Positions 1-9,874 of a stretch of DNA of 64,000 bases are shown piece after piece. Where the stretch lies: contig NC_079887.1 in the NCBI RefSeq assembly GCF_029227915.1, positions 2,480,001-2,544,000 of the forward strand, read 5' to 3'. The translations under genes and the position numbers were made by a program. The stretch's first letter is position 1, and each line of letters opens with the position of its first letter. The stretch comes from Hydractinia symbiolongicarpus. Its lineage: Eukaryota > Cnidaria > Hydrozoa > Anthoathecata > Hydractiniidae. The notes under the pieces are model-generated. The model was not told the origin of the DNA. It searched no databases and was given only the letters and a program-made list of their open reading frames with translations.

Positions 1-3000
1 TCTTTGTATACATTTGACTATACGGGACAAGCCCGGGATTTACGGGAAATCGCGGGTTTTCGTTTTCCGTCGATTAAACCTTTTTCATTAAGCGTCTCAT
101 CAAAAATGAAAACATTTTTGGAAACTACAAGTCTCATGCGTTTTAGTGGTGAGAAAATAATTCAAAAAATCGTTCAGGAAATGAGTTTACTCCCTGATTA
201 CTTTCTTTGTATACATTCGACTATACGGGCCAAGCCCCGGATTTACGGGAAAACGCGGGATTTCGTTTGCCGGCATTTAAACCTCTTTCATTAAGCGTCT
301 CATCAAAAATGAAAACATTTTTGAAAACTACAAGTCTCATGCGTTTTTTTGGTGAAAATATAATTTAAAAAATCGTTCGGGAAATGAGTTTACTCTTTGG
401 GTACTTTCTTTGTATACTTTTGACTATACGGGCCAAGTCCGGGATTTACGGGAAATCGTGGATCTTCGTTTGCCGGCGATTAAACCTCTTTCATTCAGCG
501 TCCCATCAAATATGAAAATATTTTTGAAAACTACAAGTCTCATGCGTTTAGTGTTAAAAAAATAATATAAAAAATCGTTCGGGAAATGAGTGTACTCCCT
601 GGGTACTTTCTTTGTATACTTTTGACTATACGGGCAAAGCCCGGGATTTACGGGAAATTGCGGGTTTTCGTTTGCCGGCGATTAAACTTCTTTTATTCAG
701 CGTCTCATCAAAAATGAAAACATTTTTGAAAACTACAAGTCTCATGCGTTTTAGTGGTAAAAAGATAATTTAAAAAATCGTTTTGGAAATGAGTTTACTC
801 ACAGGGTACTTTCTTTGTATACATTCGACTATACGGGCCAAGCCCGGCATTTACGGGAAATCGCAGGTTTTCGTTTGCTGGCGATTAAACCACTTTCATT
901 AAGCGTCTCATCAAAAATGAAAACATTTTTGAAAACTACAAGTCTCATGCGTTTTAGTGGTGAAAAAAAAAATTAAAAAATCGTTCGGGAAATGAGTTTA
1001 CTCACAGGGTACTTTTTTTGTATACGTTCGACTATACGGGCCAAGCCCGGGATTAACGGGAAATGGCGGGTTTTTGTTTGCCGGCGATTAAACTTCTTTT
1101 ATTCAGCGTCTCATCAAAAATGAAAATATTTTTGAAAACTACAAGTCTCATGCGTTTAGTGGTAAAAAAATAATATAAAAAATCGTTCGGGAAATGAGTG
1201 TACTCCCTGGGTACTTTCTTTGTATACTTTTGACTATACGGGCAAAGCCCGGGATTTACGGGAAATCGCGGGTTTTCGTTTGCCGGCGATTAAACTTCTT
1301 TTATTCAGCGTCTCATCAAAAATGAAAACATTTTTGAAAACTACAAGTCTCATGCGTTTTAGTGGTGAAAAGATAATTTAAAAAATCGTTTTGGAAATGA
1401 GTTTACTCACAGGGTACTTTCTTTGTATACATTCGACTATACGGGCCAAGCCCGGGATTTACGGGAAATCGCGGGTTTTCGTTTGCTGGCGATTAAACCA
1501 CTTTCATTAAGCGTCTCATCAAAAATGAAAACATTTTTGAAAACTACAAGTCTCATGCGTTTTAGTGGTGAAAAAATAATTTAAAAAATCGTTCGGAAAA
1601 TGAGTTTACTCCCTGGGTACTTTCTTTGTATACTTTTGACTATACGGGCCAAGTCCGGGATTTACGGGAAATCGCAGATCTTCGTTTGCCGGCGATTAAA
1701 CCTCTTTCATTCAGCGTCCCATCAAATATGAAATTATTCTTGAAAACTAAAAGTCTCATGCGTTTAGTGGTAAAAAAATAATATAAAAAATCGTTCGGGA
1801 AATGAGTGTATTCCCTGGGTACTTTCTTTGTATACTTTTGACTATACGGGCAAAGCCCGGGATTTACGGGAAACCGCGGGTTTTCGTTTGCCGGCGATTA
1901 AACTTCTTTTATTCAGCGTCTCATCAAAAATGAAAACATTTTTAAAAACTACAAGTCTCATGCGTTTTAGTGGTGAAAAGATAATTTAAAAAATCGTTTT
2001 GGAAATGAGTTTACTCACAGGGTACTTTCTTTGTATACATTCGACTATACGGGACAAGCCCGGGATTTACGGGAAATCGCGGGTTTTCGTTTTCCGGCGA
2101 TTAAACCTCTTTCATTAAGCGTCTCATCAAAAATGAAAACATTTTTGGAAACTACAAGTCTCATGCGTTTTAGTGGTGAAAAAATAATTCAAAAAATCGT
2201 TCGGGAAATGAGTTTACTCCCTGGGTACTTTCTTTGTATACATTCGACTATACGGGCCAAGCCCCGGCTTTACGGGAAAACGCGGGATTTCGTTTGCCGA
2301 CATTTAAACCTCTTTCATTAGGCGTCTCATCAAAAATGAAAACATTTTTGAAAACTACAAGTCTCATGCGTTTTAGTGGTGAAAAAATAATTCAAAAAAT
2401 CGTTCGGGAAATGAGTTTACTCCCTGGGTACTTTCTTTGTATACTTTTGTCCATACGGGCCAAGTCCGGGATTTACGGGAAATCGCGGATCTTCGTTTGC
2501 CGGCGATTAAACCTCTTTCATTCAGCGTCCCATCAAATATGAAAATATTTTTGAAAACTACAAGTCTCATGCGTTTAGTGTTAAAAAAATAATATAAAAA
2601 ATCGTTCGGGAAATGAGTGTACTCCCTGGGTACTTTCTTTGTATACTTTTGACTATACGGGCAAAGCCCGGGATTTACGGGAAATTGCGGGTTTTCGTTT
2701 GCCGGCGATTAAACTTTATTTATTAAGCGTCTCATCAAAAATGAAAACATTTTCAAAAACAAAAAGTCTCATGGGCTTTAGTGGTGAAATAATAATTTAA
2801 AAAATCGTTTGGGAAATGAGTTTACTCCCTGGGTACTTTCTTTGTATACTTTTGACTATACGGGCCGAGTACGGGATTTACTGGAAATCGCAGGTTTTCG
2901 TTTGCCGGCGATTAAACTTCTTTTATTCAGCGTCTTATCAAAAATGAAAACATTTTTGAAAACTACAAGTCTCATGCGTTTTAGTGGTGAAAAAATAATT

Positions 3001-4995
3001 TAAAAAATCGTTTAGGAAATGAGTTTACTCCCTGGGTACTTTCTTTGTAAACTTTTGACTATACGGGCCGAGTCCGGGATTTACGGGAAATCGCAGGTTT
3101 TCGTTTGCAGGCGATTAAACCTCTTTTATTCAGCGTCTCATCAAAAATGAAAACATTTTTGAAAACCACAAGTCTCATGCGTTTTAGTGGTGAAAAAATA
3201 ATTTAAAAAATCGTTCGCGAAATGAGTTTATACCCTGGGTACTCTCTTTGTATACTTTTGACTATACGGGCCGAGTCCGGAATTTACGGGAAATCGCAGG
3301 TTTTCGTTTGCCGGCGATTAAACTTCTTTTATTCAGCGTCTCATCAAAAATGAAAACATTTTTGAAAACTACAAGTCTCATGCGTTTTAGTGGTGAAATA
3401 ATAATTTAAAAATTCGTTCGGGAAATGAGTTTACTCCCTGGGTACTTTCCTTTTATACTTTTGACTATACGGGCCGAGTCTGGGATTTACGGGAAATCGC
3501 AGGTTTTCGTTTGCAGGCGATTAAACTTCTTTTATTCAGCGTCTCATCAAAAATGAAAGCATTTTTGAAAACTACAAGTCTCATGCGTTTTAGTGGTGAA
3601 AAAATAATTTAAAAAATCGTTCGGGAATTGAGTTTACTCCCTGGGTACTTTCTTTGTATACTTTTGACTATACGGGCTGAGTACGGGATTTACTGGAAAT
3701 CGCAGGTTTTCGTTTGCCGGCGATTAAACGTCTTTTATTCAGCGTCTCATCAAAAACGAAAACATTTTCGAAAACTACAAGTCTCATGCGTTTTAGTGGT
3801 AAAAAAATAATTTAAAAAATCGTTCAGGAAATGAGTTTACACCCTGGGTACTTTCTTTGTATACTTTTGACTATACGGGCCGAGTCCGGGATTTACGGGA
3901 AATCGCGGGTTTTCGTTTGCCGGCGATTAAACTTCTTTTATTCAGCGTCTCATCAAAAATGAAAACATTTTTAAAAACTACAAGTCTCATGGGCTTTAGT
4001 GGTGAAACAATAATTTAAAAAACCGTTCTGGAAATGAGTTTACTCCCTGGGTACTTTACTAAAACATTTTTGAAAACTACAAGCCTCATACGTTTTAGTG
4101 GTGAAAAAATAATTTAAAAATTCGTTTGGGAAATGAGTTTACTCACTGGGTACTTTCCTTGTATACTTTTACCTCTACGGGCCGAGTCCAGGATTTACGG
4201 GAAATCGCAGGTTTTCGTTTGCCGGCGATTAAACTTCTTTTATTCAGCGTCTTATCAAAAATGAAAACATTTTTAAAAACTACAAGTCTCATGCGTTTTA
4301 GTGGTGAAAAAGTAACTTAAAAAATCGTTCCGGAAATGAGTTTACTCCCTGGGTACTTTCTTTGTATACTTTTGACTATACGGGCCAAGCCCGGGATTTA
4401 CGGGAAATCGCGGGTTTTCGTTTACCGGCGATTAAACTTCTTTTATTCAGCGTCTCATCAAAAATGAAAACATTTTTAAAAACTACAAGTCTTATGCGTT
4501 TTAGTGGTGAAAAAATAATTTAAAAAATCGTTTTGGAAATGAGTTTACTCCCTGGGTACTTTCTTTGTATACTTTTGACTATATGGGCCGAGTCCGGGAT
4601 TTACGGGAAATCGCAGGTTTTCGTTTGCCGGCGATTAAACTTCTTTTATTCAGCGTCTCATCAAAAATGAAAACATTTTTAAAAACTACAAGTCTCATGC
4701 GTTTTAGTGGTAAAAAAGTAATTTAAAAAATCGTTCGGGAAATGAGTTTACTCCCTGGGTACTTTCTTTGTATACTTTTGACTATACGGGCCGAGTCCGG
4801 GATTTAGGGAAATCGCAGGTTTTCGTTTGCCGGCGATTAAACTGCTTTTATTCAGCGTCTCATCAAAAATGAAAACATTTTTGAAAACTACAAGTCTCAT
4901 GCGTTTTAGTGGTGAAAAAATAATTTAAAAAATCGTTTGGGAAATGAGTTTACTCCCTGGGTACTTTCTTTGTATACTTTTGACTATACGGGCCG
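1..4995. repeat. Satellite array, ~203-bp monomer (left flank)
   Basis: About 24-25 head-to-tail monomers of 202-203 bp. Each contains a tctttgtatac segment, a ctatacgggcc segment, a gattaaac segment and a caaaaatgaaaac segment. The spacing was measured by recurrence of tctttgt at 204, 407 and 609. Monomers differ by substitutions and small indels and form subtypes (ccaagcccggg, ccgagtccggg, and a gagtgtactccc subtype recurring near 595, 1197, 1805 and 2612). The monomers carry short open frames of 60-100 codons, but these are not conserved as protein and cross monomer borders. No host gene is seen. Confidence 0.95.
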
Positions 4996-4997
4996 AG
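4991..4997. repeat. Target site duplication, left copy
   Basis: ggccg (4991-4995), extendable to ggccgag (4991-4997), is repeated at 21307-21313. The exact length is ambiguous (5-7 bp) because the TIR itself begins agag. Polintons characteristically make 6-bp duplications, which fits. The uninterrupted satellite reads gggccgagtccggg, so the empty site can be inferred from neighbouring monomers. Confidence 0.8.
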
Positions 4998-5278
4998 AGA
5001 TAGGAAAACCCCAATGTTAGGACAGATCCCCTTAGCAGTTTCCTATCCCACGTTAAATTATGGATCATCCACGTCAAATCAACGATAGAAGAGTCGATAA
5101 AATCCATGTGCACTTTACCACTTTACGTTAAATAAGCGGGCATGCTCTATAATATCTGTCCAAAACCCCCTCCCCGGCCGTGTCCCCCTGGCCCTCATCC
5201 CCGTCCCAAGGGCCCCTCCCGACCCTCATCTGTCGTGTCCCCCAATTACAGTGTTATGTGTGTTATGTGTGTGTCTAT
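4996..5278 (+). repeat. Left terminal inverted repeat
   Basis: This is the reverse complement of 21013-21306, from agagataggaaaac at the tip to gtgtgtctat at the inner end. The outer ~130 bp differ at about six positions. The segment around 5130-5155 is unrelated between the two ends, and the inner C-rich part has several differences. In Polintons the TIRs are the presumed origins for protein-primed replication and the integrase substrate. No gene lies within it. Confidence 0.93.
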
Positions 5279-5301
5279 CTTTACCAGAAACAAGTAAAGA
5301 T
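5277..5301. terminator. 3' hairpin downstream of the 111-aa gene
   Basis: A perfect 8-bp stem (atctttac / gtaaagat) with a 9-nt loop, about 20 nt beyond the stop of the minus-strand gene at 5321. It is almost the same sequence as the hairpin after the integrase gene (14360-14384). Its position suggests an RNA 3'-end or processing signal, but that role is inferred. Confidence 0.45.
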
Positions 5302-5320
5302 GATTGCAACATTGCAAGGT

Positions 5321-5656
5321 TTAGCGCCACATAATGTCATAACTGAAGAATTGATTTTCATGATTCTTTTGAGATTGCTTGAGACCATTTGATCTGACAA
5401 AGGCATCACCCTTCCAACCATAATCCTTCAATTCATCACAAAGTTTTGCAGGCAACCATGTCTTATATTTATTTCCCATTCTATCTTGAACCTCCGCATA
5501 CATAGATTTTTCAGAAAGAGCACCGGGTCTTGATATTTCCATCTCTTTCACATATTTAACAAGGTAAATATCGTTTTTAGGCAGCTCTCTCCACTTTATG
5601 ATTGGAGTAACTTGTTCTATGTTTTGTTCAAATTCTTCAACTGTTGGAAAAGCCAT
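5321..5656 (-). CDS. Hypothetical Polinton protein, 111 aa
   Basis: A small soluble protein with no membrane segment or signal peptide. The chosen start is the ATG at 5656 (MAFPTVEE); a longer in-frame reading would need a GTG. The sequence alternates short beta-like segments (NDIYLVKYV, KTWLPAKL, DAFVRSNGLK). I take this as a weak hint of a compact beta-barrel such as an OB-fold, possibly nucleic-acid binding, but I do not recognise a named family. It is the outermost gene on the left and is transcribed toward the TIR. A hairpin follows 20 nt after its stop. Its upstream region (5657-5910) carries two tataaag-like boxes on the minus strand. Confidence 0.7.
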   Translation of the reverse strand: MAFPTVEEFEQNIEQVTPIIKWRELPKNDIYLVKYVKEMEISRPGALSEKSMYAEVQDRMGNKYKTWLPAKLCDELKDYGWKGDAFVRSNGLKQSQKNHENQFFSYDIMWR

Positions 5657-5910
5657 TGTGTTTATATTCACGATTACATCTCTTTATACCACTTTATAGA
5701 TTCTATCGGAAAGCAGTTTTTGTTATCTACCATCTGTCAATCAAACGCTTATAACAATAGGATTTTACATATTTTACATACCAGAAAGTTGTTTACATAG
5801 GAAAAAAGTTAAAACGAAAGTAGCCGTTGCTAAGGATATTTGGTATGTAAGGAATGCATTGTTTCTCTATTGTTATTCTGGCTTGATTGACATTTAATTG
5901 ACGTCATTCT
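5657..5910. promoter_or_regulatory. Intergenic region between two minus-strand genes
   Basis: This 254-bp AT-rich stretch has no ORF. It should hold the promoter of the 111-aa gene and the 3' end of the 389-aa gene. A perfect 10-bp inverted repeat, ttacatacca (5774-5783) and tggtatgtaa (5841-5850), is separated by 57 bp. Minus-strand tataaag-like boxes lie 20-45 bp before the ATG at 5656. Confidence 0.35.
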
Positions 5911-7080
5911 TTATCTAAACAAATACCATATGAAATAACCTGTTGTCATAACAATCACAAGAGCGATCTTCTCATCTTCGTGTGTAGGAGGAGTATCTTT
6001 GTGGTAAGGTGCAGTAATGTGTTTATCTGTAGTATCCACGTGGTGTACGGTGATGTGTTTATCAGGATGATCGGGTGTTACAGGCTTCTTTTTAGTTATC
6101 TTATGTGATTCGGTAACATTGACCTTTCGATTGATACCAATGGTAAGATCTTCACCCGATATCAAAATCTTGTTGTTGTAACCTACCACCCCTGTCTTAA
6201 TTGTGAGATTCATGTCACTAGGTAACATATAAATACCTTGTCCAACCGAATAATCAACCTTACTTGAAGCGTAGTTTAACGTATCCTGATAACGTTTAAT
6301 GTCCTCCTGAATATCAACCCTACGGTTAACAATGTCTTCAAGGTTATTCATAAAAACTCTTTGGGCGGTCAGAGCACTTGAATCATTACCAAGGATGGAG
6401 GAGCGTGCCGAGGCCTGAGAACTAAGAACAAGATAGGCATAGGCCCTAACACTGCTTGAGATCTTCACAAGGCCCGTTTTTGTAAATCCATCGGATTTTT
6501 CCACAATCCACCGCGTCATGAAGTCGTTGGTGAAATAACTCAACCCGGGAGTTGGATAGTCTTTACGTCTTTTTTGATATGAAGTGAAAACGTACTGACC
6601 TCTGTATCTCATGGGGTTGGAATCAACATCATACTCACCACAGATTTTTAGAAATTCCTCATTTGAATAGGGATTGTCATATTGATTAAAACTATCTTCA
6701 AAGGGTAGAGGTGTCTGCAGACGCTTAATGATTCGTCTAATGTGATAATACACATGAAAACGATATATCGACCTGACCATAGATCTACCATCCTTCAGGT
6801 GTTCCGAACTTACCCCACAGGCACTTGAAGCGCACCAAGTGGCGAAATTTAGCTGGGTTTGCCATAGTCTAAAAGGTTGATCATTCCAAATTCTCATACG
6901 TTGCGCGTTATGACTAAGTTCATAATTGGTAAAAATATTAGGAAAGGAAGCGGGGAAAGAGCCACTTTCAGACACAATAATGGCCTGTTTGTACAGATCC
7001 CTAGCGCCCAATATTTGAAGATCCCGCCCTCCATTTGGCTTATATGCCGCATTCGGATTATATCTGAAAATATCATCCAT
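5911..7080 (-). CDS. Polinton protein with C-terminal membrane anchor, 389 aa
   Basis: Starts at the ATG at 7080, next to the divergent promoter. The N-terminal ~320 residues look globular, with an aromatic/Cys block (NFATWCASSACG, about residues 78-89) and an Arg/His helix (FHVYYHIRRIIKRL). Residues ~330-371 form a low-complexity His/Thr/Pro stalk with repeated DKHIT units. Residues ~373-388 are a hydrophobic tail (ALVIVMTTGYFIWYLF), so it is probably tail-anchored with the bulk on one side of a membrane. I recognise the general type from cnidarian-like Polintons, but no function is established to my knowledge. A surface, penton-associated or spike-like virion role is inference from its place beside the capsid genes. 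The WCASSACG box recalls a cysteine protease, but the expected order of residues is not met. Confidence 0.85.
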   Translation of the reverse strand: MDDIFRYNPNAAYKPNGGRDLQILGARDLYKQAIIVSESGSFPASFPNIFTNYELSHNAQRMRIWNDQPFRLWQTQLNFATWCASSACGVSSEHLKDGRSMVRSIYRFHVYYHIRRIIKRLQTPLPFEDSFNQYDNPYSNEEFLKICGEYDVDSNPMRYRGQYVFTSYQKRRKDYPTPGLSYFTNDFMTRWIVEKSDGFTKTGLVKISSSVRAYAYLVLSSQASARSSILGNDSSALTAQRVFMNNLEDIVNRRVDIQEDIKRYQDTLNYASSKVDYSVGQGIYMLPSDMNLTIKTGVVGYNNKILISGEDLTIGINRKVNVTESHKITKKKPVTPDHPDKHITVHHVDTTDKHITAPYHKDTPPTHEDEKIALVIVMTTGYFIWYLFR

Positions 7081-7118
7081 TCTTTGATTTAAATATATTC
7101 ACAATCTCTAATATAATA
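7081..7118. promoter_or_regulatory. 38-bp divergent promoter
   Basis: It separates the start codons of the 389-aa (minus) and 187-aa (plus) genes. It contains atttaaa (7087-7093) and ctaatataat (7108-7117), 14 bp apart. The same two motifs at nearly the same spacing form the other divergent promoter at 13068-13107. The motifs sit 1-6 bp from the start codons, so 5' leaders must be extremely short if these are core promoter elements. Confidence 0.6.
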
Positions 7119-7682
7119 ATGTATATCACAATAAAGGACGTAAATAGCGAGAAGAAAATCTATTTGTATCAACCGATAGACAACTCACATGGTACAAAGG
7201 AGGTTGCGATCGTGGAGACGTTTTCAGATAATGTCACATATGTAGCTACAGCTCCAATAGATATACCCTTGGCCGATGGAGTTACCACGGTTAGGTTACA
7301 ACAGGGTCAGCACTACACGGGTAGGGAGTTGAATTCAATCGTGAGAGGTGATGTAAAATCAACACAACTAGCTAGAAACTCTAAGTTGAGTAAAATATTC
7401 AATATGGAGGGTGTAACGGAACTACATTTTAATATTAATGAATTGGATAACTCGTTAAATCTTAAAGATGGTGAATATAGCAACAACCTGATGACATATC
7501 ATATATCCGAGTATGGTGGTGATTTTACATATATTGAACCGAAAAATCCGCAATATAAGAAACTAAAGAAAGGTTTACTTCAATCACTTACCATGAGAGT
7601 CACAGGTCAGGATGGTAAGGTGTTATGGGGTGGTATGAAGACAACAGTTACCATTCACATAAGAGATAAGGCGTACAGATGA
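7119..7682 (+). CDS. Candidate minor capsid (penton-like) protein, 187 aa
   Basis: Begins with the ATG right after the divergent promoter. The protein is predicted to be mostly beta-strand and has no membrane segment. Its C-terminal part (SLTMRVTGQDGKVLWGGM then TTVTIHIR) looks like paired strands of a jelly-roll. Its size suits a single jelly-roll, and its position directly upstream of the major capsid gene fits the minor capsid (penton) protein that Polintons are known to encode. I call this from context and strand pattern, not from a signature motif, so the functional name is tentative. It is likely co-expressed with the capsid protein, whose ATG is 55 bp downstream. Confidence 0.7.
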   Translation: MYITIKDVNSEKKIYLYQPIDNSHGTKEVAIVETFSDNVTYVATAPIDIPLADGVTTVRLQQGQHYTGRELNSIVRGDVKSTQLARNSKLSKIFNMEGVTELHFNINELDNSLNLKDGEYSNNLMTYHISEYGGDFTYIEPKNPQYKKLKKGLLQSLTMRVTGQDGKVLWGGMKTTVTIHIRDKAYR

Positions 7683-7737
7683 TACCGTAGCATTAACAGA
7701 ATTAAAGTAAAATAAAATAAAAGTAATATGGAATAGC

Positions 7738-9057
7738 ATGGAATACGGGAAAAAGTTAAACCCAGAGCGTTCACTTAGGATCGCACATGGCGTAAAAGGA
7801 ACGCATCAAAAAGTAATTGTCACTCACAACCCAAGTGAGATTGATCAGAACCAGTTACTCCTGATTAGGTTCCCTAATTTAGGTAACGATGATGTCATTG
7901 TTCCTGGTACTTCGAAAATAAGTTTCGACGTTGAACTCGAGTCAAAAGTCGACACGAAGAGAACATTGGTCTCTAACATAGGGAGGGCAATTGTTAAAAA
8001 GCTAGCTATCAAGTTCGAAGGTACCGAGATTCTGAGCATTGATGACTTTGATCTTTTCGGGTGCTACAGAGATTTATGGCTAACCAAGTCCGAAAAAAGA
8101 AATGCAATAAGACAAGGTATCATCTTTGATGAAGGGTGTACAGAAAACTGTATGAAACTGAGAGTTGGAGCCGCGGATAAAGACGCATCAGAGGTAGCGG
8201 ACAAAGCTATTTATGATGCATACAAAAACAAGTTCACCATACCACTAGATTTTGAAATGTTAGATAGTACGATCCCATATTATCAGGCTGGATTAGGTAA
8301 TAGGCTGTGTTATGAGATAACATTCAACAATTATGACAGGGTAGTAGTATCAACACCAACCAAACCTTCCGGTGCCACATCGGCACCCGCGCCGGATGCT
8401 AAATACAAAATCTCCAACATATCTCTCGAATATGAGATTGTGACACAACCTACACTCGCCAGATTCATTTCAAATGAATACCAAAACATGGCCGTGCTCT
8501 ATGACAGATTCTTGAGACATAGACAAATTAGGGTGGATAAGTCGGACACAACGTGGAATTGGTCATTCAATACACCGTGCAAGTCCCTGAAGGGTATATT
8601 GGTTCTGTTTGAGGAAGAGAAAGCTTACAAACGAGATACCGGTAGGTTCTACAATCCTAAGATCAAAAAGGTATCCGCCATAGTTGAGGGTAAGCCTAAC
8701 CAACTTTTCGCTCAGGGGATGCAGCCGTTTGAGCATTATGGTGAAATATGCAAGTATTTCGCAGAGGGCAAGCAAAAGGACAGCAACGCCGGTGAAATAC
8801 AGAAACATCTGCAACTACATGATGTGAAGGTCGCGGACTACCTAACCACGAAATATGCTCTATGGCTGGATTTCATAACCATAGATGAAAACTCACTGCA
8901 CGGGACCGGCCGACGGATTGAAAATGCGAGCGAGGGCATCACACTGCAAGTTGAAAAGACGGCCGAAACCGCGGGATCCTTAAACGCCTACATATATCTA
9001 ATCATGGATGCTCAATTAAATATTCAAAACGGTGAAATTATGGATGTACTATATTAA
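7738..9057 (+). CDS. MCP: Major capsid protein, double jelly-roll (Polinton MCP)
   Basis: A 439-aa structural protein expected to form pseudo-hexameric trimers of an icosahedral shell. Segments typical of Polinton/adintovirus MCPs are present: LIRFPNLGNDDVIVPGT (residues ~42-58), the IGRAIVKKLAIKFEG strand pair (81-95), IDDFDLFGCYRDLW (101-114), TIPLDFEML (167-175), and the C-terminal half with FYNPKIKKV, EGKPNQLFAQGM (317-328) and ALWLDF. Length is close to the family norm and the frame is intact. The start is ATG 7738. Another ATG at 7728 opens only a two-codon frame ending at tag 7734-7736. The packaging ATPase begins one base after its stop, so the two are probably translated from one transcript. 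Confidence 0.92.
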   Translation: MEYGKKLNPERSLRIAHGVKGTHQKVIVTHNPSEIDQNQLLLIRFPNLGNDDVIVPGTSKISFDVELESKVDTKRTLVSNIGRAIVKKLAIKFEGTEILSIDDFDLFGCYRDLWLTKSEKRNAIRQGIIFDEGCTENCMKLRVGAADKDASEVADKAIYDAYKNKFTIPLDFEMLDSTIPYYQAGLGNRLCYEITFNNYDRVVVSTPTKPSGATSAPAPDAKYKISNISLEYEIVTQPTLARFISNEYQNMAVLYDRFLRHRQIRVDKSDTTWNWSFNTPCKSLKGILVLFEEEKAYKRDTGRFYNPKIKKVSAIVEGKPNQLFAQGMQPFEHYGEICKYFAEGKQKDSNAGEIQKHLQLHDVKVADYLTTKYALWLDFITIDENSLHGTGRRIENASEGITLQVEKTAETAGSLNAYIYLIMDAQLNIQNGEIMDVLY

Positions 9058-9058
9058 G

Positions 9059-9658
9059 ATGGACTACATGAAAGATCCCCACACGGCACTATTCGTCGGT
9101 CCCACGGGCTGCGGAAAATCTAAACGCGTTGTAACACTACTAGAGAGTGAATACTTTGATCACTTCGATTTCATTGTGATTATATGTCCAACATTAAGAT
9201 GGAACAAGACATATATGTGTCGAAAATGGTTCTGGAACGACAGATATGTGATTCTAATTGAGCCCATGGGCATGTTGTACGAATGGATTCAAAAGATGAC
9301 GGATTTCTGTGCGGGATACAAAACATTATTCCTGATCGACGATATAATCGCAGATGAGAAACTGGACAAAAAGAGACAACCACTGCTGGAGCTGGCCATC
9401 AGCGGTCGGCATCGAAACCACACCATGTGGCTACTCACACAATCATACACCGCGATACCGAAGAACTTACGAAGGCAGGCGAAAATGTTATATGTGTGGT
9501 ATCCGAAGGACAGGCAAGATCTCGCAACTATTCATGAAGAGAATGATGTCATTGAATCACGGTCAGAGATCCAGAAGGTTAAGGAAAGGCTAAAAGATGG
9601 CAAATACACACATTTAGTCATGAGAATGGAACATCCAAGAACTTATGTGATTTGCTAG
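9059..9658 (+). CDS. Genome-packaging ATPase, A32/FtsK-HerA type
   Basis: A 199-aa P-loop ATPase that would pump the element's DNA into capsids. Walker A is GPTGCGKS (residues 14-21). Walker B is LFLIDD (90-95), with the acidic pair at its end. A conserved LLTQ (125-128) follows, as in the A32-like packaging family. The start chosen is ATG 9059, one base past the capsid gene stop. An in-frame ATG at 9044 inside the capsid gene would add five residues. The protein is short for the family, mostly Walker core, with no membrane segment. The gene is followed by a T-tract, a hairpin and a minisatellite. Confidence 0.9.
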   Translation: MDYMKDPHTALFVGPTGCGKSKRVVTLLESEYFDHFDFIVIICPTLRWNKTYMCRKWFWNDRYVILIEPMGMLYEWIQKMTDFCAGYKTLFLIDDIIADEKLDKKRQPLLELAISGRHRNHTMWLLTQSYTAIPKNLRRQAKMLYVWYPKDRQDLATIHEENDVIESRSEIQKVKERLKDGKYTHLVMRMEHPRTYVIC

Positions 9659-9677
9659 ATTGGACGTTTTTTTTTTT

Positions 9678-9696
9678 GTTACAAGACTCTTGTAAC
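9678..9696. terminator. 3' hairpin after the ATPase gene
   Basis: Perfect 8-bp inverted repeat gttacaag / cttgtaac with a 3-nt loop, directly preceded by a run of T (tttttttttttg). It belongs to the family of GTTAC/GTAAC hairpins that follow genes in this element (also 11750, 15751 and 16553). Confidence 0.5.
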
Positions 9697-9710
9697 AAAA
9701 AGTAACAGAT

Positions 9711-9872
9711 CTATAGACTCCTATAAGACTATCCTATAATACTCCTATAGACTCCTATAAGACTCTCCTATAATACTCCTATAGACTCCTATAGACTCCT
9801 ATAAGACTCTCCTATAATACTCCTATAATACTCCTATAATACTCCTATAGACTCCTATAGACTCCTATAGGA
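9711..9872 (+). repeat. Minisatellite of 10-11 bp units (ctcctataga/ctcctataat)
   Basis: About 15 tandem, slightly variable units ending just before the ATG at 9875. Many units contain tataat or tataag, so the array is a tandem set of TATA-like boxes and could act as the promoter of the downstream gene. It also occupies the gap between the ATPase gene and the next block. Confidence 0.85.
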
Positions 9873-9874
9873 CC

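Noticed and set aside
4-4320. Repeated 60-100-codon frames in the satellite (for example starting MYTFDYTGQ… or MGNEFTPWV…)
   Set aside because: They recur only because the DNA recurs, differ in frame ends between monomers, run across monomer borders, and appear in the other strand as well. No protein-like conservation or regulatory context is seen.
5180-5392. 70-codon plus-strand frame across the left TIR
   Set aside because: It lies in C-rich TIR sequence, overlaps the 3' hairpin and the end of the minus-strand gene, and has no recognisable domain.
6820-6900. WCASSACG box in the 389-aa protein as an adenain-type catalytic cysteine
   Set aside because: The required His and acidic residues in the right order before it are not seen, and the surrounding pattern does not match the protease.
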